Shown: positions 32,422-44,987, counted from the first letter of the stretch. The stretch: DNA of 64,000 bases from Histoplasma ohiense (GCA_017607445.1 JAEVHH010000004.1:3720001-3784000); one strand, 5' to 3'. The notes: generated by a model from the sequence alone, not told the origin. A program made the numbers and translations.

Positions 32422-34639
32422 TTAGTTGTTCTTCGCCTTCGCGGCAGAATGATTGCCATTATTATTAGTGGTAGTATCGACGACCTTCGCCTCGATGGCT
32501 TTTGCTGGTTCAGCTGCCGCGCCCTCGACAAAGGGGTATTTGATGGACAGGCACCAGATGTCCAGGTAATCGCAGATGGTGGTGATGACGTCGAACTGTG
32601 CGTGCTGCAAGTTAGAAGCTTGCCGGTTGCACACAAGGCAAAGAAAGAAAGAAAGAAAGGGAAATAAAATAAAGACACCCACCACAAAACTCCCATAAAC
32701 CCCCACCGCCAACCCCAGCGAGCAAAACACAAGCGCAACCTGATACACCTCCCCATCATTCCCACTCCCAAACAACAAACTCCCCTCCCACAACCCCAAA
32801 TACGCCCGCGACCCACAAACCCCATCCACAACCCCCACCAGCAACGGCAGCAGCAAGACGTTCCGGTACGGAAACTCCCTCTTCACCAAATGCGCAATAA
32901 TCATCTGCCCGACAGAATACGCATTGATGAGCCCCACATACATCACAAAGGGGACGAGATGTCTCTCGCGCACCAAGGGGCGTAGATGCAAGTATAAAAA
33001 CACCAGCACCCACATCGCCGCAGCCGGCAACAGGCCCAGGAGGGGTCTGTAGATGTCCAGATTCCGCTGGCGGCGGACGTGCATGACGTTCAAGATACTG
33101 GAGAGGGTGCTGAAGAGCAGGACGAAGGCGCCGTAGATGATGTACCAGGAGGTGAAGGGGAGGTTGCAGAGAGAGGCGGGGAGAAAGCGGGAGACGGAGC
33201 TGGGGACGCCTAGGGTGGCCAGCATGGGCTTGTGCCAGAAGCTCGCGCCGCCTTTTATGGCCGTTGTTGCGTAGACCGTGCATAAGGTTAGGATACCCTC
33301 GACGGGGCCGGAGATTATGCCTAGGGTCAGCGTTTGGGTGTAGTATTCGTCCCAGGTCTGGACGTAGAAGGTTAGGGCGGCTGAGGGAAGTTTTGTTAGC
33401 AGGAGTATATCGGAAAACTGGTGTGGAGGGACGGAAAAGGGACCCTACAGGCAAATAGTGTCAATACGGTTAGCCATGACTGTCCCAGGTTTGTGGCGCC
33501 GGCAAAGATGAGGACTTCCAGAGCGGTATTGCACGCATCAACTCCTACGGAGGATGTTAGAAAATGGACTTCGATAAAAGAACGAGAATGGAATACAAGA
33601 TGAAAAAGAAACTACATACCATGATCGAAAAGTTCACCAAGAGGCCCACTCTGTCTGGTTCTCCGTCTACAGATAGAAGCGCAATATGAAATCAGCGAGA
33701 AGTTCCAAATCAACAACCCGCTCCACCCCTAGAATGGAAGGAGGTTGTCAAAGGAAAACCACAATTCACGCGTAATTCGCAGGAAAAGCTAAGTGATAGC
33801 GAGAGAACATACGCTTGAGCCCCGTCGACTGCATCAAACGTTTGATACAGAAACAGCCCCAGCGCCCAGCTCAGATAGACCCACGGCGGACAATCCTGGT
33901 CTAGGGTAGGGTTATACCATAGCAGAGTCAGGAAGTTGATAACAACAAAACAGAAGCCCGTTAGCGTGATCTGTGGATAAGACTTGATGTTAGAGGGATT
34001 ATTATTTCCTTCTAGAAAAGGAATAGAGACAAGAAAGTTCGAAATATAAAGAAAATAAAAAAGAAGAAAAAGGGGAAGGGGGAAATAATTGTAGATGGGG
34101 GTGGTCACTGGTCAGGGCGTAAGCCAATCAAGAAAGGAGTCTTCATAATTCAACTCGTATCAACATCGAACTAAAAAGGAGAAGGAAAACTTACAGCATT
34201 TGGTCTGGACGAACAACCCCCAGGAGAGAAGAAGTTAGCACAGGTATAGATTTGAAGCAAAAAGCTAAGAACACAAGACCTTGTGACGGTAGAAGAATTG
34301 ACGGAGGAAAACATCTTTCACCAGGCATGTAATACATAAACCCTTGGTATCATGACCAAGCAACTACAAAAAAAGGGATCACCAGACCACAAAATAAAAT
34401 CCCACCAACAAGAAAAGAAAATAACCAACAGGAAAAAAAAAATAAAAAAAAAATAAAAAAAAGACAAAGAGGAAAGAGGAAAAGACGAAAAAAACTCACG
34501 CCATAGACATAGGAAAACACTTAATGACGACATGCGTATAGAACGGTTTCAGCACGTAGCGAGACACCAGAGACTTGTCGACGCCCGCGTAACGGTACGC
34601 ACGCAGGGCGGCGAGATTATGTTGGCGGACGTAGACCAT
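32422..34639 (-). CDS. CDP-alcohol phosphotransferase (choline/ethanolamine phosphotransferase type)
   Basis: ER membrane enzyme of the Kennedy pathway that joins CDP-choline or CDP-ethanolamine to diacylglycerol. Seven exons: 34639-34500, 34204-34195 (10 nt), 33970-33813, 33666-33620, 33544-33449, 33380-32683 and 32595-32422; 440 aa. The catalytic signature DG-x2-AR-x8-G-x3-D-x3-D is intact after splicing (D99, G100, A103, R104, G113, D117, D121), split by two introns. The N terminus (HNLAALRAYRYAGVDKSLVS) is typical of the Cpt1/Ept1 group. About eight hydrophobic segments follow. The 10-nt exon 2 is forced by the conserved MAPNAITLTG join. Most introns are GT-AG with YAG; intron 5 has a weaker GTAGGG donor. 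Substrate preference cannot be read from the sequence. Confidence 0.92.
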
Positions 34640-35227
34640 TGCTTGTATGGTGTATAGTATAGTAGAGTGTAGTATAGGGTCGTATCTTTTCTTTTCCTTT
34701 TCTGTTGTGTTTTGGTCGTGGCCTTGCTCCCAGATGGAACCCTTTATAGTTTTGGAATATAGCTTTTTTGCCTGAAGAAAAATTTCGTTATGTTTGGAGA
34801 ACGGGAATGACAGATAAGGAAGCAAGAGAAGTGAGGAGAGGAGAGGAAGAGAGGAGAATGACAACAGGAACGACCGCACTGCTGGTACTGTACAGTACAT
34901 GCATGTATTCATCCTGGTCCTGGGATAACTAGTAGCTAGTTCCTAACTTGCCTTCTCTTGGCTCAGGGCAGGGGCCAGGTATGCCGTATTACCGTATCAC
35001 CGTATCATTGGAACTGCCTGATCGGGTTTAGCAGAAGCATCGCTGGTGCTGGTTATAGATATAAGTCCCTTCCTCTATACAGACTACACTTATTAATATA
35101 TCTTCAAGTTCTTTTCTTCTATGCTAACAATTTCATTTCACTCTATGACCCAATTACTTCAAAGTTATGTACAGGCTGACTGGGCTCTCTACTGGGATAT
35201 CTGGTCTTTGAGGGATAACAAACTTTG
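34640..35227. other. Intergenic region
   Basis: Promoter of the phosphotransferase gene plus the lost 3' side of the kinase-like fragment. The 11-mer GGATATCTGGT occurs at 35195-35205 and again at 35240-35250. No gene was seen. Confidence 0.55.
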
Positions 35228-35524
35228 CTAGCTAAACGCGGATATCTGGTGTTTTTTTTTTCCCTGTAGAATCCGTTCAATGATGTATTGACTGCCGGAT
35301 TCGCCGACGATTCTAGTTCCTACCGATGCCATTCTTGTTGCACTCTGCTCAGGATCGCCTGTCGAAGTTTGTTGCATATCCATATTAGTATGAACAGGTC
35401 TCGAGAAGGTGATAGGGCAAAGAAGGTTTCGGAATAAGAGCCCTGAATACACGGAGCATCCAGTACGCCTTGTGCCAGAAAGTCTCGGATGTAATGGAAC
35501 TGAGGAAAATGCAACTCTAGACAT
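35228..35524 (-). pseudogene. Truncated N terminus of a kinase-like protein
   Basis: Open frame of 98 codons starting at the ATG at 35524. It begins with a Ser/Arg-rich, presequence-like segment, then PEQSATRMASVGTRIVGES followed by GSQYIIERILQ. This last part looks like the first strand of a protein-kinase N-lobe. The frame then runs into a run of A and stops; no glycine loop, VAIK-type lysine, HRD or DFG follows on this strand to 34900. No GT donor sits at the break, so it reads as a truncated copy rather than a first exon. The kinase assignment rests on a short segment and is inference. Confidence 0.4.
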
Positions 35525-37884
35525 GGCAGCAACCTGACTCCATTGATGACTTATGAATTTCACAAACTCAGGTTGAATATTATAGCACCATTTATTTTCC
35601 CAGGCAGTTCCACAGATTAATGTTAATCCTATCACTCTACTCCGTACCTTGGGGCTCGACAAGGAAAAAGGGGCCAATCTACCCGCGCCTGATGAACCGT
35701 ACGGATATAGTTAGTGTGGGAGCCTAGGCTTCCGAGGTTCGCGCCTCCATTTCATATAACCTGCAAGCAGCCAAATTGGGCATGGGGGGGAGTTGGTTGA
35801 TCCCTTTTACACCAAGGGTAATATGCACAACTCATGACAGCCGAAGGAGGAGAATGGAACCCCCAGTCAATGATTAATAGGATTATGGGAGGAAAGCTGT
35901 GGCTGAGAGTTTAGCCGTACACCAAACTATCTCAGCCATTCCCCACAATCTTCAGTTTCTTGGAATATATGACGCCAATAATATATGTTCCAGGAAAGAA
36001 TTTTTGACGAAATTTGGAATTGGACAGCTACTGCCTGATCTCAGTTCCTTTGCCTTTTGTTCGCTCCCAGCAGGCAATCGAAACATTACAGCCAATGAAT
36101 GACAAGATTCCCAATGCGCAGTAGCCGCCTCGGTCCCCAAACATGCATCACACACCTGTGTCCATACAACTTTACGACTGGTTGTTTGCTACTCATACAG
36201 TGCAACGACTATATATCTTCGTGTCTTACCGGACTGCAGACTGGGCGGAGATGTGCTAATAATAGTATTTCCTTGATATTTTGCTCTACCCTATGATTAT
36301 ATTACTTATTATGGAATAGGGAATCTGAGCATAAGAGTGACTCTTGACATGCGCATGCACTTTACAGCATACGAATTGGATAAAAACCGCAATATGCTTA
36401 CAACAAAACATTTCGTTACCAGCAAAGATGTTTAGGAGTTACATCGGTCACCGCGTTCAGCTTGTCAGATAATGAGGCGATCAAGGAGTCAGAGGCAACT
36501 GCAAGTTGTTGCGCATTTTCGTTTTGAGAGATTTGACTGTTCTTGCTAGGAGTGTATCACTTTACATATATCTGGGTTTTAGTCCTGCCGATGACTTACC
36601 CATCTGAGATCTAAAATTGCAACGAGCTCATTCAATCGGTTGTCCCTTTATTGTAGCTGGGTAGAGAGAAGCATTCTGGAGGGGTAACAGATTGGACTAT
36701 TTGTATCCGGTAAACTCTGCCCCTACTGTTGTGCACGGCAGGTCGCAACGGCGAAGACACCTTAACGAGATGGCAGATGGGGCTTCAGGAAAATAATCGA
36801 CTATTATCTTGACATGTTTCTAAATAAGGTGCTGACTTAAGTAATGTTAGTCAGTCTGATTTGGTGTATCAAAACAACATAGCCATCAACTGTTGGACTG
36901 CGTAGATGAGTTCAAGCACCTCATTGTTACCTAGGGGTTACCTAGAAAAACCAAAACTCCCCACGTCTCTCTCCCCCGCGAGAAAAATTACGCCTATGGG
37001 GTTTATAGATGAATATCGTCTATTCTGCGAAGGCAAGGAGGGAGCTATACATAGAAGCTGTTTTTGGGAAGGGGGACGATTAACCTTTAGTTATCTTCGA
37101 CAAAAGTGGTATTTTTCCTTATACACCCAACCAGAGCCAGTCGACAAGCATGCAGGTGCGTATATTGCCTTTCTTCCTAAAACTGTCCTAGGTTCGGCCA
37201 CCTTCTCCTTGAGGCAGTTGACATCGCCAGGCTTCTCTGAATAATTAGCATCCAATGCTCAAGCAGTAAACAGGACTTGGTTAAGTTAGTTATGTTTTTC
37301 TTTCTTGTATTAGCTACCTTACATTCCCCTCCCATTTCCATATCAGATGCCCCTCCAAGGTCGCCAAAAGACCCCCGGGGCCCGGTCGTGATGCACCACC
37401 AATCTCATGCCCCCTCACGCCCCGCTCTCCCTCTGATAGAAAATGCTAGTAACAAGTAGCATACTACGAAATATAACTGTCATACTAAACCTCTTACCCC
37501 ATTCGTCTCATGGGGCCATGGCGGAGCAACAATCCTAGCCCTGCATGCATCCAACCAAACCCCGCCATGATGCTGTCGTCCCTTGTTGGAAAACACAAAC
37601 CTCCAAACATCATAAGGTGTGCTGATATGAGCTCCCCCCTTGATCGGGACAGCACAGACCCTGCATTCTTGTTTCTTTTTGTTTCTTTTTTTTTTTTTTT
37701 TGTCCTTCTTTCTCCCCCCTTTTTTTTCTTTTTTTTTTCTTTTCGATCTTGTGTTTCCAATATGTATAAATATAGATAATATAATCCGCGAAGGGTGATG
37801 GAGCTCATCCCCTTCTCGCACAATCTTATCCCTTTCGTGGGGGTGAAAAGGTAAAAAAAAAAAAAAACCATATCAGACAAAATT
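35525..37884. other. Gene-poor intergenic region
   Basis: 2.4 kb without a supported gene. A plus-strand frame at 36906-37244 has no recognised motif. Near the right end (37670-37770) there are T-rich tracts in the 3' flank of the NIPSNAP gene. Confidence 0.6.
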
Positions 37885-39192
37885 TTATCCCACAGGGCTC
37901 CACGGCATAGGAACCAAAATCCGACTCTGCATAGACTGTATCAACGGCACGGTCTTATGCACCGTATCTGCCCACCCTTCAATCGACCATGACTTTTCGC
38001 GTCGGATTTTCCGCTCCTCCAGATTTGCAAACTGCCACAGGTGGTGCACAGTATTCAGCTCGCCAATCTGCACGAACCACGCACCGACACCTTCCATGAC
38101 TTCGCGTCGTGCGTGCAGGCCTCGTCGCCAGTGTGTTTCCCATTCGAGCAGGTTGCCCGGGTGTAGAGTGTAGGAGCGGAGTTCGAAGAGACCGCCGAGT
38201 TTGCGCGGGGGGGTGGTTGGCCAGAAGGAGAATTCTTGCATGAGGGAGGTGCGTTTGTTATTGATGAGGGATTTGAGATTGCGGTCGAAGCCGCGGAAGT
38301 CTGGGTGTTGCGAGATGGCGTGGAGGGAGGCGTGGTAGCCTGAGTACCGTTGGTATTCCCATATGTGGACTATATCATATCATTCGGTATGAGCTTTCTT
38401 TCCCTTAAAAATTGCATAATTGGCGAAATAGTTGGCATTGAGTGGGGGGAGGGGTAAGGGGGAGATTTATTTACTAAATGTATCGTTATCTCCAACCTGC
38501 GTCCTCCAACTCCCTACCAGATTGACCTTGTTGTTCTCAATCTGGGCCATCCGCGGATACCACTGCCCAACCAAATCGACGTACTCATCCACCTTATCAG
38601 GCTTGACTTCGTGAAAAACGATCGAATGGACGTATTTCCCCCTCGCCAGCACTTCCGAGAAAGAGCGCTCGATATCTTTGTCCAGCTGCTGGCCTTCCTT
38701 TGTGCCATAGATCAAGCTGGACAAGGCACCACGTTTTGGAATGTGGCTAGCATCGGATTGACGGTGTTCTCCTACAATGCGGTGGGTGGAAAGTGAGCCC
38801 AAACCTTGAGTGTCTAAAGTGTCCGCGGCATCAGGAACACCAGGAGCAGCGGCAGTGGCAGAACCGGGCTTTTCGCTCGCATTGCTCACATGTGGAGCAG
38901 TGGGACGCGCAGAGCCCGAAGAGTGCCTAGAAGTAAAGGAAAATGGAGCAGGAGAAACGAGAGAAGCATGACCCGACTGACTCTCTGCTTGTTCTTTTTT
39001 CTTCCGAGCAGCTTCCAGGTTCTCCCGGAACTCCTTCTGCCTAGCATTGAAGCTAGTTGCGTTGTCTGGGGTGATGTCTCTGAGCGAAGGAGCTCGGCAT
39101 AGGGCGCTTGTTGTGGATAGGGGCCGTAATTGGAACGTCGAGGGGCAAGTGTAGGAGCTGGTCTGAATTCGTAATAGACGTGGGCCCAGCAT
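37885..39192 (-). CDS. NIPSNAP-family mitochondrial protein
   Basis: Two exons: 39192-38475 and 38369-37885. The intron at 38474-38370 has donor GTAAAT and acceptor TAG. The protein is 400 aa. Joining the exons gives GDNDTFIHIWEYQRYSGYHA, the conserved NIPSNAP core. The first 40 residues (LGPRLLRIQTSSYTCPSTF) form a basic, serine-rich mitochondrial presequence. A Ser/Pro/Ala-rich linker covers about 80-160. The two ferredoxin-like NIPSNAP domains follow (YVHSIVFHEVKPDKVDEYVD, and LFELRSYTLHPGNLLEWETHW). NIPSNAPs act in mitochondrial quality control in animals; the fungal role is not established. The 5' leader contains a 31-nt homopolymer. Confidence 0.92.
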
Positions 39193-39297
39193 GATGAGAC
39201 GAATCGCAGGAGGTAAAAAATAGCACGGACAGGTAGGTGTGTGCGTATGTCTGGTGTGAGAGAGCAAGTGGCAGTGGGCGTTGGGGAGTGTCGAACG

Positions 39298-39335
<38 letters not shown>

Positions 39336-39989
39336 GGATATTGCTCGCCAACTACCAGCCACCGAAATCGAGTACCAGAAATTACAGTATTGGCTGATGC
39401 GGGGATCGAGGGATGGCAAGGGAGTTCAGCAGTAGCAGTAGTACAGTTGGGGTAAGGACGGGAAATCGGTGAGTGTTGAAATTGGGTCGGACACGCGAGC
39501 GACAAGACCAAAAATGAGAACAAGAGGGGAAGGCCAGGTGTTGACAGGGGATGACCAGGATAGGCGGACGCTACAGGCACAAGCTATCTAAGGGCCAACG
39601 GAAGAGGCCAGACAGCAGGGAGTAATCGACTGGTAGAAAATGGAAAGAATATATATCAACACAAAGGTAAGAAAGGGAAGCCTACTGGAATTGACAAACA
39701 GAGGCAGAGACAGACGGACAAACAACGAGGGAATGGGGAGAGACGAGGAGAACGAGGAGAACGAGGAGAATTGACGTTGGGATAGAGCCAGGAGAGGAGG
39801 AGAGGAGAAGCTTGGACTGGGGCTGAGGTGAAGGCAACACTAGACTGTTTTGGGATGTATATCACGTGACTTTCGGGATGACGTCAACATTTTTGCATGC
39901 TTCCCAGAACTCAATAAACAGCACATGGTTATACAGGTAGCCTTCTTGCCATTACGCTCCTTTACATATCGCGTTAATAAGTGGGAAAG
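39193..39989. promoter_or_regulatory. Divergent promoter with E-box and CRE
   Basis: About 800 bp between NIPSNAP (minus) and the PNPOx-like gene (plus). A CACGTG box (39863-39868, context ATCACGTGAC) and a full CRE palindrome TGACGTCA (39879-39886) lie 16 bp apart, about 110 bp from the PNPOx start. A GAGGAGAAC triplet repeat lies near 39745-39771. The sites are seen directly; their use is inferred. Confidence 0.5.
39298..39328 (+). repeat. Poly(A) tract, 31 nt
   Basis: Uninterrupted A run, read as poly(T) on the strand of the NIPSNAP gene. It lies 106 bp upstream of that gene's ATG, so probably in the promoter or 5' UTR. Confidence 0.9.
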
Positions 39990-40786
39990 ATGGCGGAACA
40001 CCATCCTCCTCTCAGCTATGAGGATTCGGCTACCACCACCCATCCGCATTTCGCCAGCAGCCTGCCGCCAGAGGTAGTCTCCTGTCTGAAGAATTCCAGA
40101 TTCGTAAGTAAATACATTTATCCTGTGCTTCCGAATTACCAGCTGATTCTCCTCCCCAGCTCCACCTAGCGACGTGCCACGACCTAACTCCCCACATCTC
40201 CCTAATGAGCTACACCTACCTCCCCTCAACCCCATTCACCTCGCACCCCACGATAATTATGACAACAAACACCGCCTCTAGAAAAACCCTAAACCTCCTC
40301 TCAAACCCGCGAGTCTCCCTTCTGGTTCACGACTGGGTCTCCCACCGACCGCCCACCCGCTCTGTAGCCCATCCCCATCCTACCATGGCGCGTGACGGCT
40401 CCCCACCTCCCGCAGCCACCCGTTCCAGCTTGGCCTCTCTCCTCCTTAATATCAACACCAGTGCGTTGAGCAGCATCAGCACGACTATCATTGGTGAGGC
40501 AAGATTTGCAGAGATAGGCTCCGAAGAGGAGAGATGGTGTAAAGCGAGGCATTTGGAAAATAATACTTTTGCATCTGATGATGCGCTGGATGGGACGAGT
40601 TTTTTTGCTGCGGCGAGGGAGGGTGAGGATGCAGATGCTGTGGTTGGAGCTACGATGGATGAAAGTGCGAGGGTTGTTATCGTTGAAGTGAGGGAGGGGA
40701 GGATTGCAGATTGGAAGGGCGGGGTGCGGGATTGGGCAGTTGTGGAGGAAGAGGCGGCAGAACACAGAACGATGAATGGACTGTGA
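39990..40786 (+). CDS. Pyridoxamine 5'-phosphate oxidase-like flavoprotein
   Basis: Split-barrel FMN-binding protein of the PNPOx-like family (yeast YLR456W/YPR172W type). Two exons: 39990-40103 and 40160-40786. The intron at 40104-40159 (56 bp) has donor GTAAGT and acceptor CAG. The protein is 246 aa. The join LKNSRFLHLATCHDLTPHISLMSYTYLP is the family's first barrel segment; LPPEVVSCLKNSRF is its typical N terminus. Later segments MTTNTASRKTLNLLSNPRVSLLVHDWVS fit the FMN site. A polar insert runs from about residue 100 to 125. The enzymatic role in this fungal group is unknown; true PNPOx activity is not implied. Confidence 0.88.
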
Positions 40787-42822
40787 GGGATCAATAGGAA
40801 TGAGATTTTAGCAGGTTCTCTCAGATTTTCCTTCCTTTTTTTTTCTCTTTTATTTAAAAGTTGAACAAATGGGCGCGGAATATAGGTCATATATATGTGG
40901 GGGATGCATAGAGGAAATCCCTCAGCTAGAGGAAAAAGGGATATTGTTTCTAAAAGGGTGCACAATGTTGATGTAAGAGTATCGAACACATTCTCTCAGG
41001 CAATGGATGGCCTCGCTGTTTTCAACCGCAGAACAGCTCAAGAATAGTATCGATATCGACATAGTTTAGTTTATTAGTCAGTATTCCGTCTAACAGTAGA
41101 TCTAGCCTCACTCCTTGCCGGCTGATTACTGTATCCGTCTTATAATTTACAGCTCAATTAATGGAGGTCTGCGGTGCATTTGAGAGCATTCGAACAGAAT
41201 ATTAGAAATCCAGTGCATCGGGATCACCACCGCATTTCAATTACCCCGCCTCGTTCTTCTTCATAACCTTCACCAAAGCCATATAATGTGTTAAGACATG
41301 TCAAAAGTCGCCTCCCACTCCCCGCTGAATATAAGCTCGTCATACCTTATATCATCATTTGAGTTGATGGGAGGGTGAGCTACAGCTTTACCTCCGGATA
41401 TATAGTCGCGTTGATTTCTCTAGGGGTGGCACTAGACGTTGTTGAGAAACGCAGCAGAATGGAAGTGAAATATTGACAGCCTGCTGCATCGATATTCAGA
41501 TCTTGAGAAATGTATGGCTAGAGATGTGCAACGGAGGGGTATCAAAGCAAGGAACACTTAAAGCTAGCCGAAGGGGTAAGTAAATAGGGGTTAAGAACGA
41601 CAATATTCAGACTCCTCTTATCACGACACATCTGAACTGTGGCCGGGGACAGGAGCCATGCCATAATAGTCGCAGACGAAGCCATAGTGTGTTGGCCTGT
41701 GTCATCTCGCGGTCCATAATTTCTTCTTTTATCTCGTTTAACCTCTCCCAGGTAGGCTGACATGGGGCCTTTGATGTTCTAACAGAATGGGTGTAGTAGC
41801 CGAAGTTGACAGTTACTCCTCCACACATTGACGGAAAGGCATTATGGTTCAGGAGGATGTGACGCAAGTGAGCTTCCTGCTTCATTGCATGACTCCGCTG
41901 ATTGAAGGCCACCGCTAGATTCTGCGAGTTCATCTCTCTTGGGCAGGGGTTGTGACAAATGTGAAAAAACTTTCCATGGTTATCCCTCGATTCGAAGAGT
42001 TTGATGCACGGGCTTTGCAGCAAATTTGAGCCAGGATCGTTAAAAGCCAATAAAATAAGAACTCTTGAGCGCGAGTGTCCCTCGCACCGCATAACCAACC
42101 TTCAATATCGCTCCATGATTGGACAATGATGCCAATTAACCAATTAACCCATTTATGCCTCATCAATGCGTATATTGTCAACGGGCGTCGGCATCGGCGC
42201 TTGGCCCGCTTGCAACCAGTTGAGCTTTAAATACAAGGTCCTTACTCGACACTTCCCCGCTGTCTCTCATCCACCCATCGCCCCGCTTCTGCGTGTAAGG
42301 CTGTCAAGTAATGGTTCTCACCCCGCACCAGCGGAAGGTCCATGCGATAAAAGCTATCCTATAGAACGCTTATCCTGCACAAGAACAAAGAATCGAAGGT
42401 GAAAACAAAAATGAAAGGAGTCATACGCGACGCAGGAAACACGTTGACAGCTTCGAATGGATCGACACTCTCTCCCCATCTGCAGCCTTGCTGCAAGTTT
42501 TCCATGCATCAATCCGAATATGACGCATCACCAAAAGGACAGAAACTCGGTTAGAAGGGCCAGGGAGAAGTTGGAGGCCTCAATTTGCAGTCAGTGTGGT
42601 GAAGAACGTCGGAATAATTTGAGGACTGGAGAGGGGTAAAAAAGTCGCAGAGGGCTTATATATGTCCAGTACAGAAATGATTATATAGAGCTGCAATTTA
42701 TGAACTTTTTGGTGTATGTAGTTGACTTTTTTCGGTTCTTGTTGTCTCTTTTATTTGCTGCATTTAAGAAAGAAGAGACTCTTCACCAGTACTGTGGCAT
42801 AAAAATAAAACATCGAATATCC
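40787..42822. other. Intergenic region
   Basis: 2 kb between the PNPOx-like gene and the coiled-coil protein gene, both on the plus strand. Several short frames on both strands (for example 41607-42098 minus) show no coding signature. No gene or repeat was recognised. Confidence 0.6.
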
Positions 42823-44987
42823 ATGGGAAAAGGGTCCCCAAACCATATCTTTTCGATAAAAGACAAGCGCACCATATCTCCCACACACTACATTGTTAAC
42901 AAAGCTTTAGATAGGCTGCGGTTTCGACGTACCAGCAGCGGAAGTGATATCAACCGATACAGTATGAGTTCAATACAAGACCCGAAGGTATGTAGATGCA
43001 GGAGAATGTACATTGATATTTTGGCTCCGTCGTCGAACCTAAACCTTCTTCGCACGATCTAGGTGTTTGCGAAGAAGGTAGCCAATCATGCCAGCAATGG
43101 GACGATTGAGAGGGATTGGAAGGCCGAAGATGAAAACATTGTGGATTCCGTGCGCGTATTTCTCGATGCTTTTCGCTTCCTGAGAATACCAGAAATTCAA
43201 GAAAGAATCCAAGGTCTTAAAACAGCCACGGCACCTGAACTCACGCGAGCGGATGAAGTCAATGAGCTCAAACGCTCGCTCGAGACGATCTCTGCTGTTA
43301 AGGACGAGCAAATCAAAAAGATCGAGGAAGATAAAGATGAGGCGATACGGAAACTCGAAACAGAGAACAAGAAACTGAAGGCAGAGGCGCGTTCAGTTGC
43401 ACAGGAAAAGGAGACCGTCGCGAAGGAGAAGGCGAAACTAGAGCATGAGCGCCAGGCGGAGGAGCGGAAGTATCGTGAAAGAGAGACCAAACTTGAGAAG
43501 AAAAAAGAGGAAGCCTTAGAAAAGGAAAAGAAGAAAGTCAAGGAAGAATATCAGGGAAAAGTGAAGGCCGCGGAGAGCCGTGTTGAGGCAGCGAAGCGAA
43601 AGCTTGAAAAGGAGAAGGATGACGCCATAAAACAGAATAAGGAGCTGAAAACTGAAGTGAACAGGTTAATGGCGTATCGGGACATCTTGGAGGAGCGAAA
43701 TGAAGGCCTGGGGGACAAAGTGACAACACTTCAGGATAAATTGCGAATGTTGAGCGCTGAAACGGCGGTTTCTAGCACCCCGTTCACTGAGTAGTAAGTT
43801 CTATATCTTTACGTTTTTATGCTGCAGGTAGATGGAGAACAAGTTTTTTCTCCCCTCCTTTCTTTCTTCTTTCGAGTTCATGGCTGACGCATCCTTCCCG
43901 TCAGTAAAAAATACATAGCGGATCTGTCCCGACTTATTGGAGACTTCGTGATGAGATTTGAGAATGTCCCTAAGGAGGTTGAATTGGTATGATTGCTACC
44001 TATCGTGAGCCACAATCTGATGTTGCACTAATTCAATTTTCCATTGTGTAGATCTTCGGTCCACTAGGAAGCTTAGGCAAACTTAGACAAGCGAGTGGCA
44101 TATTCGACTATACCTCCTCCTCTCGTACTCCGGTGGCCACATCTCTGCGGAAGGCTGGTGTGCACAATTATATAGCGGGGACGTTGGTTTCAATATTCCA
44201 AAACAGGTTGCTTATCAGGCTCAGCACAGATAGTAGTGGCGAACACGACGAGGCTATTCTGAGTACTATATGTGCCGCCCTGAGTCGGGATGAAGAACAA
44301 GTCTGGAGAGGAATAACTGTCAAGGCACTTGACAAGTTGCCCAGGTTTTCCGGTATCACGCAGACCGTTGACCAAGCAGTAAAGGAAGCGGTTGACATGC
44401 TGCAACCGCTTATCCAATATGATGAACAAGCTATCGCCTCTGCTAGAGAGCAGGTAGCTGAAATTATCAAAGCCGCACTAAAAATCTGGTCCCTGCGACG
44501 TAATGACCGATGCACGATAACAATCAACAGCACTCCAGGTCTAAAGAATGATGACTCGTGGAATGTATGGACGGTTGACGAAGATTCGGTAATTCCTCCC
44601 TTTTCATTCCCCGGCAGCGACGTCAATGACATCAATGGCAATGGAAATGGCAACAATAACGGATCCGAAAGCCCAACCCACACCACGTTCCAATCATTCG
44701 CAATCCATCAAAAGCCCCAATCGTACGTGATATTCCCACAAATCATTGGTGAATTTGACGCCAACAACGATAAAAGAAGCGATCTCGGGAAAAAATCCAA
44801 CATACGACAGAGAGAGATTTTGCATCCGGGTATTGCGCTCTTCTCCAACTCGCTCATGTTCGACATGGGTCTGCAGGATATACGGAGTTTAAAGGATGAT
44901 GCTCACGGTCTCCAGCATAGGAGGAGGATGACTTCTATTTCTTCATCAACAACCATTCCGAACAATTCAACTGCCAATAATTCCTGA
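42823..44987 (+). CDS. Uncharacterised coiled-coil protein, 637 aa
   Basis: Four exons: 42823-42987, 43063-43793, 43905-43986 and 44052-44987. Introns are 42988-43062 (GTATGT...TAG), 43794-43904 (GTAAGT, CTGAC, CAG) and 43987-44051 (GTATGA, CTAAT, TAG). All phases agree. An N-terminal basic region is followed by a long Lys/Glu coiled coil at about residues 110-290 (heptads such as LEKEKKKVKEEYQGKVKAAE). The C-terminal half looks globular (about 300-560: IFGPLGSLGKLRQASGIFDYTS, VWRGITVKALDKLPRF). It ends in an Asn/Gly-rich linker and a Ser/Thr tail. Its domain order is like septation or cytoskeletal scaffold proteins, but I cannot assign a family. Confidence 0.75.

Noticed and set aside
36906..37244. 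112-codon plus-strand frame
   Set aside because: No motif, no neighbouring exons, in a gene-poor stretch.
43197..43541. Minus-strand Ser/Phe-rich frame opposite the coiled-coil gene
   Set aside because: Antisense of Lys/Glu codons gives Ser/Phe-rich shadow frames.
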